Positions 47,370-57,671 of a stretch of DNA of 64,000 nt are shown one piece after another. The notes beneath the pieces are model-generated. The model did not search any database. It had not been told where the DNA came from and saw nothing but the letters and a program-made list of their open reading frames with translations. A program made the translations under genes and the position numbers. The DNA comes from Pezicula radicicola (Eukaryota; Ascomycota; Leotiomycetes; Helotiales; Dermateaceae): the NCBI GenBank assembly GCA_003008705.1, contig PDUO01000046.1, positions 341,156-405,155 of the forward strand, in the 5' to 3' direction. Numbering within the stretch: the first letter of the stretch is position 1; each line of letters begins with the position of its first letter.

Positions 47370-48311
47370 ATTTGAGATATATTTTCAAAGAAGATTGGGA
47401 TAGGCAAGAACTAAAGGTTGGCGTGCTATGAAGAAAGATTTGTAGAGTAAGTAAGGTAAGAAGAGCAAGTTGTCTAAATAAGAGGGTGAAGATGGGGGTT
47501 TATAGACACGGGCTCTTTGATCAGCAAGACGTATGATGTCTCCACTGGAAGGCGATATTAACAATGCAAAGAAGGAGAATATTATCCTTTCTTCCAGAAC
47601 AGCTTTCAAAACGGGGATAGTTAGACATAAGCAGGTTGCATGAAGCAGGAGCCTCCGAGGATTCTACCTACCTGGGTAGCGAGGAGAGTTGGGTACAGTA
47701 CCTACTGTACCTACAGTTGGTACTGTAAGTATTTAAGTTTTTCTTGTCGACATTGGCCTCGCTATCCTTGCTTTCCCCATATTCCGCTAAATTAGCGCGT
47801 AAGCAGTGCAGCATGCACTAGCCTCGCTACCTTCGTCCTTACTCGCTTTAGGTTTCCTCAGATACGACGAGTATGAGTATATTCGGCTAACAGTCAAGAG
47901 CATAAACAATCATTCCTTTCCCGTTCCTATTCCCATTTGGTTAGAAATGGTGCTTACAAATGGGCCTTGGGCACCGGAACGTTCGGAAAGTCTATTTAGT
48001 CTTATCCCCTTCCCCTTCCATCCTCTCTCCTGGGTACCTACATACAAGCGTAAGCAGTTCGCATCAGCCTCATTACTTCGTACTTCTCTAATATCTTACA
48101 ACTTGTTGTACGGAATATCTTCCCTACCGCCCACCAGTCACGTCATAAGCGGCTCTACGGCTCTACGGCTAAAATTCTGGGGTACCGTGTAGTGCCGCGA
48201 GTATCTGCGTCAGGCCTTCCAGGCTCTTCCTACCTATCACATGGCCGAACATGGCTGCATCCTCAGTAGACGGATCTCCCGTAACCCCTTATGATTCTCC
48301 CACGCTAGAAG
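47370..48311. other. Divergent spacer with GTAC-rich palindromes
   Basis: Between the SDR and bZIP starts. ACAGTACC (47696-47703) and GGTACTGT (47719-47726) form inverted arms around CTACTGTACC-type sequence. An ATG at 48251 opens a 43-codon frame (AASSVDGSPVTPYDSP...) that is out of frame with the bZIP. Confidence 0.4.
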
Positions 48312-49263
48312 ATGAGACGTCGGCCCGCTTTCACTCTCCAATTCTTACCGCCACAGAGCAGCATCAAAGCCCCGGAAGATGATTGGACGGGCGTGTCTGA
48401 TCCCATTGAGAGAAGAAGGGCACAGAATAGACTACACCAGAGAGCCTGGAGTAGGTGATTGCACGCAGACCTTGAGAAATCACATCGAATTTTCCCCATC
48501 AAACCTTTCCCCTTTGTGCTAACAATCACGTTCCTACTTAGGAAAGAGAAGAGCAGCGCAACGGGCACAACAGCATATGCTTCCTTTCTCAGTGCCAACA
48601 TCTGACCCTTCTAGCGAGATAGCAGTGCGAGGTCTCAGCGGTCCCAACGCCACAGCTAGTTCCAGCTCTTCAGGATCTCCACCACGCTCCGAAAAGAAAG
48701 TCCCGGTTCTAATCCACGACATGTACTTGTGGGAGATGTTCAACTCTGCAGCTGGACTCACCAACCTTCACGTCACTGAACTTGGGCCAATTGTGAGGGT
48801 CTGTTATCTCACCACGAATGAAATTGACTACCTGATGTTGCAATTTCAAAGCTGGGCCAATAACAGTCGCGTCATGGGCGTACCGACAGCTGATACACTA
48901 ATTACGTTGGTCAAGATCAATGTCTTTAGGGCTCTCGCCACCAATGCTGCAACACTCGGCTTCAATCTCGACAAAGGTAAAGACGATGATGCTATCTCTC
49001 CGTTCTGCAAGCTGCCTGCTCCCCCCACTTCGAGCATTCTGGCACTGCCATCAGCCCTTCGTCCTACGGAGATGCAATGTCGGGTGCCTCATCATCCATG
49101 GATTGACGGGCTGCCATTTCCGGGAATGAGACAAAATCTGATCCGTGCGGAAAACACCTATGATTATTGGGAACTGTGTGGCGATCTAATTGGTTTGTTC
49201 AGTGCGGGTAGTGGCAGGACAGGCATTATTGTCTGGGGAGAGCCATGGGATATCAATGGATGA
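48312..49263 (+). CDS. bZIP transcription factor with DUF3425-type domain, prematurely ended
   Basis: Exons 48312-48450 and 48542-49263 give 286 aa. The splice rebuilds a basic region DPIERRRAQNRLHQRAWRKR (Asn and Arg at the DNA-contact positions). A Ser-rich linker follows, then the DUF3425-style C-terminal domain (PVLIHDMYLWEMFNSAAG, ITLVKINVFRALATNA, LPFPGMRQNLIRAE, VWGEPWDING). The frame ends at TGA 49261-49263, exactly where family members have Trp after Gly. The same frame then stays open for about 40 codons (EVTGQFLEYLGWTIRGCWEV), resembling the usual tail. The upstream open frame at 48251 is also out of phase. The gene may be a truncated allele or a young pseudogene. It would act in the nucleus; targets are unknown. 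Confidence 0.7.
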
Positions 49264-50057
49264 GAGGTTACGGGGCAGTTTCTAGAGTATTTGGGATGGA
49301 CTATAAGGGGCTGTTGGGAGGTATTCGAGTCCACAAATCGATGGAGAGCAAAAAGAGGCAAAATCCTGTTATGTTTTGACAACGTATGATCCGAATATGT
49401 ATGATCAAACGAAGACCAGTCATCCTGTCTACTGGTGTGTCGTGCGGGAAAGACTTTGCTGACGAGAACTCTACAAATTTGAAATTTCATCTCTTGATCC
49501 TCGTATTGCATTAGTAGAATTCCCACTTGACTTGGAGTCGCTGCTCTCTGCGAAGATATTTATTCTTGAATTCTAATAGAGAAGACAAGTTAGGAGTATA
49601 TTAGTTAGCAGCTTACGCTCCAAAATCTTAGAGTATCGCATTACAGTATCAAGGCATTTCTGTAAAGCGGCTATAGGATCATAGTTTAGGATTTTAAGGC
49701 TATGAAAACCCTCCATCCTAAAGCATCATTTAGATAATCTATATGCTTAGAAGAGCGCGCTATTGGCTAGTTAGCCTAAAGATAGAGTACCTTAAACCCC
49801 AATGCTAGCGATACTCCTAAATCTAATCCACTCTTTTATAAGTTTAAGAGAGAATGCTATAACGATGTATATATAACTAGGTAATATATCTAACTCTGAA
49901 ACTTGATTTTATCTCTAAGTTTAATTCGTTGCAGTACTCCTTTTTGTCTCGCTTAAATCACCAGATGCGACAAAATAAAATAACTAGGAAACATCAGCAC
50001 GGAAACTAAATCACTAGTTTGTATACCATATTTTGACGAATATTTGACTGTCCCTAT
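49264..50057. other. Spacer grading into AT-rich DNA
   Basis: The first about 110 bp carry the post-stop bZIP tail frame. The rest is increasingly AT-rich with no gene. Confidence 0.45.
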
Positions 50058-50145
50058 TAATAGCCGGCCCGACCTTCTACTGCGCTATCGCTTGTAGTCG
50101 GCAAAAGCAAGTGTCCTATTTAAGCAAGTGTCCCACGAAAAATCG
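50058..50145 (+). repeat. Left terminal inverted repeat
   Basis: Pairs with 52370-52457; only a few differences (for example TTTAAGCAAG versus TTCAAGTAAG in the complement). Confidence 0.85.
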
Positions 50146-52369
50146 TAATTTTAGAAATACTTCGATTTTGTATATAGCCACTATATAAAAATAAGTACCA
50201 AAATAATTACTATTTTACAATTCGATAAAATCAGTATTTCTCTAAATTAAATCTAATAAACTAGTATTAGATTCAACGTCTAATAAATCTATATAATTAC
50301 TTAGTAGTAGACTTAAATCCTTATAATCTCTAACCTCTTCCTTTTACTAGGATAGTCTAAGTCTAATAATAATATCTTCTTCTTCTTTATTCGAATAGTT
50401 TTAATTATTTAATTAGGCTTTAAACTCTTAAATATATTAAACTAATTTAAGATAGAACTCTTCTATTATATATAACTTCTTATATTAGATTAGATACTTA
50501 TTAAACTCTTGAATTAGTATAAGATTAATAGGATCTATTAGTAAGTTTTAACTTAAATAGTCGAATATTCGTTAACTTCTAACTCTCTTATCCTTTCTAG
50601 CTTATATCCCTTTTATTAATAGTTCCTTCTATACCTTCTAAATAGCTTAGGTAAGCTTCTTCTTTACCTTCTAAAGCTTCTTATTAAGCTTATTACTATC
50701 CCTCTTATTTATATATATCTAGAGTTCGTCGATAGTTACAGAGGGCCCTCCTTTATAGATACTTTATTATAAGGTAGTTTTATACTTATAGTTAGATTAG
50801 AGCTTTTCTTATAGAGAGGTATATTAGATAGTTATAAGGGTTACCTTTTAAAACTAGGTATTAACTAATCTTATTATAGTATAAAATAGAGTAATAGATA
50901 GATTAGAGAACTATATAGAGTCTCTATTACTAAGGGCTTATACTATAGTAGTAATATCCTATATCTCTAATAGGTAGGTTAGTAATAGAGTTAGTAATTT
51001 AAGATCTTCTTCTAATTTATTAATTAAATACTTCCTCTTCTAATATAACCTTATCTTCTTTAGCCCGGCTTTTATACTTAGTAGTTATATTCTAGAGTCT
51101 TTAAATAAATTAATAATAATATAGTACTTTATAGTTTATACTTAAATAGACATTAAATCTTAAAAGAATAAAATAATTATATACTTAAAATTAAGACTCT
51201 AGAGTATATTCTAAATTACTATATTATAATAGTATTTCTATAATTAAAATATACTAATATTAAGTAACTAGAGTATATAGATAAGGTAAGATAAAAAATA
51301 AAATAGCTTAATATAATACTCTATAGCTAATAGCTTAAAATTATCTATATAGTAAGATTTATACCTATTAAGTAATAAGAGCTTTTAAGACTTTTCTAGA
51401 TCTATATATATATATTTAATTAAATAGTATAAGAAGTTAATAGTAATTTTATTATTTATATACTCTATAGGACTATTTACTATCCTTTCTAGTCTAATAA
51501 GCTTATTACTAATCTAATTCTCTATTATCTTCTTCTCTAGTATAATTAAGAAAGGTAGTATAAGCTCCTTACTATTAGTATAAATAATTTTAATTATAGT
51601 AAGAGATTTATAGTTCTCTAGGCTTAAGGTATATAACTCCTTAACTTTAATTAGTATAATAATATACTCTCTAATAGAATATCTAATTTAAGCTCTAGAC
51701 TTATTATAATTTAATATATTCTTACTAGAATAAATCTTATAATTAATAAGTATCTATATATATAGCTTAAACTAAGCCTTTAGATCTTTCTCTATATATA
51801 ATTCAAGTCTTATATATATAATTAGTTTTATCTTAATTATATAGAGTATAAGATTAGTTTTAAACTAGTCTATAAACTAACTATAGCTTAGAGGATTATA
51901 TAGAGGAGATTATACCTAAATAAAGAGAGATCTATTAGTAGATAATACTTAATTAATATTAGACTATATAGATTAATTACTAACTTATAATAGATAATAG
52001 ATTATAGTATATATTATTTAATATATAACTCTAAGTCTAATCTCTTATTACTTATAGTAATACTATTAAATAACCTCTTCTTATACCTTATTTAGGATCT
52101 TATTATTACCTCTATACTAATTATATAGGCTATTCGAGTTTCTAACCCTCTGTTTCGATTAAAATACTAACTTATATAATACTAACTCCTTAATATAATA
52201 TATTTAGATAACTATAATTAGTAACTCTTCTAGGTTATTAATAGCCTATTAGCGGGTATTATTAAATACACGATTATAGTCTAATTTCATAATATACTTA
52301 TCATAATAATTAGACGTTATGGTAGGCAATTATAGTGGTTTTTGGTGGTTTTCGGTGGTTTCGGTAGGT

Positions 52370-52457
52370 CGATTTTTCGTAGGACACTTACTTGAATAGG
52401 ACACTTGCTTTTGCCGACTACAAGCGATAGCGCAGTAGAAGGTCGGGCCGGCTATTA
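52370..52457 (-). repeat. Right terminal inverted repeat
   Basis: Complement of the left TIR; ends GGCTATTA at 52457, next to non-repeated sequence. Confidence 0.85.
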
Positions 52458-52639
52458 CTCCGAAATATTCGGGAATACCCATGTAACTATATTTACCCTC
52501 ACCTAAGTGCCTGTTTGCTCTCGCTTAGCTACTACTTAAGCAACACTCTAGAGCTTTTCCTTAGCTCTTTACTATAACACAATACAAGAAAGCTGCTACC
52601 CTATTTTAACACTCTACATGTTCTTCAAGTAATCAGCCC

Positions 52640-53890
52640 CCTCAATCAAGGGGAAAAAAAGCAACCTTAACCCCATTCGCACTCTTGAATACCGTCATCT
52701 TAAACCTCTCTACATACTCTACCACCGGGTCCCTATTTTCCATTCTCGAAAACTCTCTCATTAGTCTACCTAGAAGAGAATCCGTCTGAGTATACGCTTG
52801 CTGCTACGCTGGACATATCCTTGGCCCACCTAAAAATTGAAGGGAATCCCGCATTGTTCGTCTACCAACCCAATGTTCTGGTTTAAACTCATACGCATCA
52901 TCTCCCTAGATATCTTTGTCATAATGCTATGCGTATACACTCAATGACATTACTGTGCCCTTTTCTGCAAAAATTGGAGACTTGCCGTCTGGGCCACCAC
53001 CAGTGGGGAGGATGGTGTCGCGGATTGCGATTCGCTGGGCACCGCCTGAGGGGCTGACAAGACGGAGAGTTTCATTGATTGCGTGTCTGAAAAGTTATAG
53101 AGGCATGAGAAGTTCGAAAGTGGGTGGTATGTCCCCGATGGTAATACTCTTTTTTCTCGGCTTTGCTCAAAGCTCGGGTCTTCGCGAGGTAGAACAATGC
53201 GTTGCCGATCAGAATCGAAATGGAGTCTCTTGCTGGCATAAATATATTCAGGATTTGGGACTGAAGATCAATGGAATCACGGCTTTGCCATTTTATGTAG
53301 CAGGATGCATCACGTTTGTTGTTTCTCATTCGTTGAACTCTCTCGTGTTTCTTCGAGCGCTCGCTTCACATGTGCGTCAATGTAGGAATGGACTTGCCGT
53401 ATATCTCTTTCCCCTTCCTATCGAAGGCGAATAGAATCGGAGCAAATTTCTCGTAACTTCTATGCTTCCCGAGTTGTACCTGCGCCGGTGCCATTACGTC
53501 AATAAAGCCAGCTGAGTCGTGTGGATCATTGAAGAGTTGTGAGTCCAGAGACTGACCAAATAGAAAATCTGCAGCTCCGTCGAGGGTCTAATGACCAATA
53601 TCAGAAGACAATTGCAAGTTTGTATAAAAAGACACCTTACCAGTTTGCTAAATGGGGCCTGTAAATCGATCGCACTTCCACCGTGGAATTTTCTCTAGAA
53701 ACCTTTCAAAGTAAAATCCAATGGAATCGACATTAAGGACCTCGGAGCGCGCAAAAACAGGCTTGATAAGTCTTCTTGAATGTTTCTACACAGGTCCATC
53801 CTGGAAGAATATTCCTAGTCCAAACAAAGGAGTACCATACAAAAGAAAGATCTTCATAGTTAAGGAAATTATATACAAAGACTTGTTGAA
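52640..53890 (-). pseudogene. Cytochrome P450 (CYP52-like), decayed
   Basis: P450 segments appear in order on the minus strand but in changing frames. YGTPLFGLGIFFQDGPV, then a stop where Trp is expected, then KHSRRLIKPVFARSEV lie near 53850-53750. GAADFLFGQSLDSQLF follows. The I-helix FMPARDSISILIGNALFYLA is near 53250. TILPTGGGPDGKSPIFAEKG and HYDKDIWGDDAYEFKPEHWV follow. The heme ligand region LQFLGGPRICPA with its Cys is near 52810, and the tail LGRLMREFSRM leads to the end near 52640. The closest style is the alkane/fatty-acid hydroxylase group CYP52/CYP539. Frameshifts and stops make it nonfunctional. It is wedged between two AT-rich transposon blocks. Confidence 0.8.
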
Positions 53891-53929
53891 TGTTGGCTAC
53901 TTCTATCTCTTAAAAAGGTAGACAGGGGA

Positions 53930-54774
53930 GAACAAGGCTCCTAACTAAATAACTACTATACTTCTTAGAAGGAGCTTGCGATAAAGAAGAAGTCTTACTA
54001 GGTATACGAGGGATAAGTATTGGGTAAGAAATTAGACTTTCTTAGTAATTCTTAGAATAATCTTAGTATAAGAAGTTTCCTATTATAGAAGTTAGGTAAT
54101 AGAAGGGAGGTATTTTAGAAGGTATTTTAAAAGGTATTAAATTATTAAAAATTAAAATTAAATATAGAGAAATAAAGATAACTTTTAGAGGTATTTATAG
54201 AGGTATTTTAATAGGAATTTATAAAGGTATTTTTAAGAAGGTAAAAGATACTTAGAGAGGTATTTTTAAGGAGGTATTTTAGAAGAGGTATTATACTTAT
54301 TAATAATTATATAATTATACTTCTAATATAATCTAAAATAGGATTAATATATAGTTAATTTAAATATATATATTAATTTATTATAATTATTTAAATAATT
54401 TATAAAAGAATTAAATAATTTAATTAAGTAATTATTAAAATATATATTTTATAATTTTAAAGATATACTAAAGTATATATTTAAAGTTTTTATTTTCTTT
54501 ACTTTTTATTATTACTCTTAATATTTTTTTTATTAGTTTAAACTATTAAATAGTTTATTTATATTACTAAGTATCTATTCTTATTATTTAATTCTTTATT
54601 ATTTTTTATTATTAATAATTAATATTACTTTTATAATAATATAATTCTAGTTCTTCTAACTCCTTTCTAAGCTTTAAAATAAGTATCTAGTTATTTAATA
54701 TATCTTATATTCTTTAATAAAAGATAATCTAGAAATAAATTAAATAAATATATCCTTTTAATCTAATAGTAAGT
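53930..54774. repeat. AT-rich sequence with degenerate GAGGTATTTTAGAAG-type tandem motif
   Basis: From about 54095 to 54295 variants of GAGGTATTTTAGAAG / AGAGGTATTTTTAAG recur about every 15-25 bp. The flanks are nearly pure A/T. No gene. Confidence 0.5.
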
Positions 54775-55070
54775 ATAAGACTCTAGTATTACCTTATAAG
54801 TAATAGAGATAATTACTAGTAGTTTACTAGTGGTTTATAAGATAATAGAAGTAGCTAGTAATAAATAGTATTTAGACTAAAAGCTAAAGAGGAAAGAAGA
54901 TTATATAAGAGAGAAGTTCTCTTTTTAACTTCCTTACCCTAGTCTAGAGTTAGAAGAAGTTAGAGTTTAAATACTAACTAACTCTAGTAATCTATAGATT
55001 AGGCCTTAGTAAGGTCTTAGTTTTAGATTAGATTATATAATAGAGTAACCTTATCCTAATTATTATAATA
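54775..55070 (-). repeat. LTR (3' LTR on the minus strand)
   Basis: Shares TATAAGACTCTAGTATTACC, then long identity including AATAGTATTTAGACTAAAAG and GAGAGAAGTTCT, with 62930-63216. Ends look like TG...CA mutated to TA...TA. Confidence 0.85.
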
Positions 55071-56389
55071 TCTCCCTCTTTTATACTACTAGTCTCTTAG
55101 TAGATATTAGTACCTTAGATCCTCTTAAAATAAATAGTATCTCTTCTTTCTTTAATATATAGTTATACCCCCTTACTAGTTCTTAGCTAAAGTCTTAATA
55201 GAGTATATCTAGTTAAGTTAATCTAGAGATATCTATTTTATAAAGATTACTTACTTATAATTAATAAATATTTTTAACTTCTTTTTAAGAACTACTAGTA
55301 TTAAATAAATTATATATATAGTTCTAAAACCTTTATAAATAAGAGAGAAATTTCTAATCTTCTTTATCTTTTTTTACTATAATATCTATACTTTAATAAT
55401 AATAGTAAGTTTTCTTCTATTCTAATCTATTATCTAGTATCTAGCTAGAGTATAACTAATACTTTATTAAATAAATAATACCTTCTAAGAAGAAGTTTAC
55501 TTTCTTTTATACCCCTAGTAGTTAATTTACTATAGTTTAATATATAGATAAAGATAAGAATAATAATCTTCCTCTTATAAAGGCTAGTCTATCTACTCCT
55601 ATCCCTTTAACCCTAAGTAGTAATACCTCCCTAGTTAATTAATCTATTATTATTAGCCCTACCCTTATACTTTCTTATAAGTAATTAATTAATAAGGTAT
55701 TAGATAAAGTTAATAAGAATACTCTATTAAAGAAGAAATATAATATATAAGGTTAGATAGTTTTAAAGGTTTATATACTAGTACTAAAGGGATTATAAAT
55801 AGTTATAAATAATAATTACTCTTATTATTATTATANTAAGTATATAAATAAATATCTTAAATTTCTAAGTTTAGTTTATTAGATAAAGACTAAAAGTACC
55901 TTAGATAAGTATAATAATTATATAAAGAAAGGAAAGTTATATCTCCTTATAAGTTATTACTAGTTATCTATTAGTAATTCTTAAACTAATCTCTAGGTAG
56001 GTCTCTACTAAGGTATATACCCTATTTATTAAACTTTAAAAAGTTACTAATATATATATTAATACTTCTAATCTTAACTATTATAATTATACCCTTAGAT
56101 CTAAACTAGAGAGTTATTAACTATATTTAATAAAGAAGATTAAATCTATCTTAACTAAATATTATACTTTTAATATTAAGTTTACTAAAGCCTTATAAAG
56201 TTATATACTTAAGAGCTATTACTAGATAACTTCTAATCTCTTATTAGAGTTTTATTAGTAGATAGATTATATTATTACTATTATTAAGTAACTTCCTTAT
56301 ATTATCTCTACTATAAGTAGAATTCCTTTAATTTCTTAAATATTTATTAATAATAATAGTCCTTAATATAAATAGGTTAAGATATTAAG

Positions 56390-56680
56390 ATATAAGACTT
56401 TAAGAAGACTTTTAAAAATCTAGTAAGTTCTAATAGAGGTCTAATAAGACCTAATAAAATACTAGTAAGGGTTAGTAAGAATTTAACTAGACTTAGAGGT
56501 TCTATAATTATAGATAAGAGTTCTATAAGAATTAATAGAATTTTTATAGAAATTAATAGAAGTTCTATAAGAATTAATAATAGAAGTCCTATAGGACCTA
56601 ATAAAAGTTTAGTTAGATTTAATAAATATCTAATAAGTCTTAGTAAATATTTACTAAGGGTTAATAATTATTTAAAGGAA
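56390..56680. repeat. Degenerate tandem repeat inside the Gypsy element
   Basis: Variants of AGAATTAATAGAAGTTCTAT recur at short spacing around 56500-56600, flanked by CTAATAAGACCTAATAAAAT-type repeats. Possibly a low-complexity coding tract eroded by RIP. Confidence 0.45.
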
Positions 56681-56982
56681 ATTTCTTAAACTCTTAAGGA
56701 ATTTTCCTAGGATAATAGATTTAATAATAATAATTTTAATAAGAGACTATATCCTAGAAATCCTTCTAGATCTAGCTTCTTTTAAAAGTTAATATAATCT
56801 TATAACTCTTCTTTCTAGTTACTTTTTTATAGATATTTAGAGTTTAATTAAGAATACTCTAGTATTTTACTAGTAAAGGGTCTTAAAATTATTAAATAGA
56901 AGAGTTATTTAGATACTTTTCTTTAGATTAATAACTTAATTAATTAGTTTTTATATATTCTTTTACTTCCTCTTATAGGTTT

Positions 56983-57671
56983 TGTCAGGTTATAAGCTAT
57001 AGATATAGGTGGGAAGAAGGCAAGGTAGAGTAGGTAGGTATAGCCTAAAGCCTACTATAAATATAGGGTAGGAGGAGCATTGAACAAATCGAATAATAGG
57101 TAGATTAAAGACAATAGTTTAGGGAACTTAAAGACTTGAATTCGAAGTTATCTATCTACTAAGAAAGAGAGACTATCTATATACAAAAGGCTAGTCGTAA
57201 AGACTACTACATTTAGTATAGACTAGTTCGTATAAACTACTAAGTTAGGAAGGCTTTACTTTACTTATAAAACACTAATAAAATAAAACAAAATATGTAT
57301 TATAAGCGTATAGTCGTATAAACTACCCTAATAGGTAGTTTACACGAATTACCTTATTTAGTCTACTTAATTAGACCTCGCTATTCCTGCTTAAATAAGT
57401 ATTCCTTCCTACCGAACTATAAACCAGTTTATAACTAGAAAACTACTAGTTTAGTTTCCTCCTTCCCTATCTATTCGATTCGGCTAGTTTAGTATTCTAT
57501 ACATACTATTCCTAATAAGGAAATATATAATACAGAAACTAAGGTTATATAACTAATATAGCCGGAGTTATACACGAAAGTAGTATTTTCGCTTATAGGG
57601 GATTAGTGACCACTAAAGGTCACTATAGCCATAGAGTATTATAGTGTGTAATTATATTATAAAATACAACA
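56983..57671. mobile_element. Solo LTR with 5-bp target duplication
   Basis: A 689-bp segment starts TGTCAGG and ends TACAACA. It is flanked on both sides by GGTTT (56978-56982 and 57672-57676). It has visibly more G and C (for example TTCGAAG, AGCCGGAG, CTCGCTATTCC) than the DNA around it. No internal coding region. It is therefore probably left by LTR-LTR recombination of a later insertion. Orientation is unclear because both strands give TG...CA ends. Confidence 0.75.

Larger units (their letters stand above)
50058..52457. mobile_element. RIP-degraded DNA transposon with 88-bp terminal inverted repeats
   Basis: The ends 50058-50145 and 52370-52457 are near-perfect inverted copies (TAATAGCCGGCCCGACCTTC, later AAAAGCAAGTGTCCTATT, ending near AAAAATCG). 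TA borders both sides, as expected for a TA target duplication. The 2.2-kb interior is overwhelmingly A/T with stops in every frame, while the TIRs keep normal GC. TA duplication fits Tc1/mariner superfamily elements such as fungal Fot1/pogo. No transposase motif could be read through the mutations, so the superfamily is inferred from the borders only. Confidence 0.8.

Noticed and set aside
46932..47375. 147-aa plus-strand ORF over the SDR gene
   Set aside because: Antisense shadow of a clear SDR with complete catalytic motifs.
48251..48382. Upstream ATG at 48251 as the bZIP start
   Set aside because: Its frame is out of phase with the basic region. The only GT-AG that would fix it is about 31 nt, too short for an intron. 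Kept instead as possible evidence of an indel.
52955..53434. 159-aa plus-strand ORF
   Set aside because: Antisense to the P450 relic, whose minus-strand motifs explain the sequence.
55836..55836. Ambiguous base n
   Set aside because: Assembly uncertainty in AT-rich DNA, not a biological signal.
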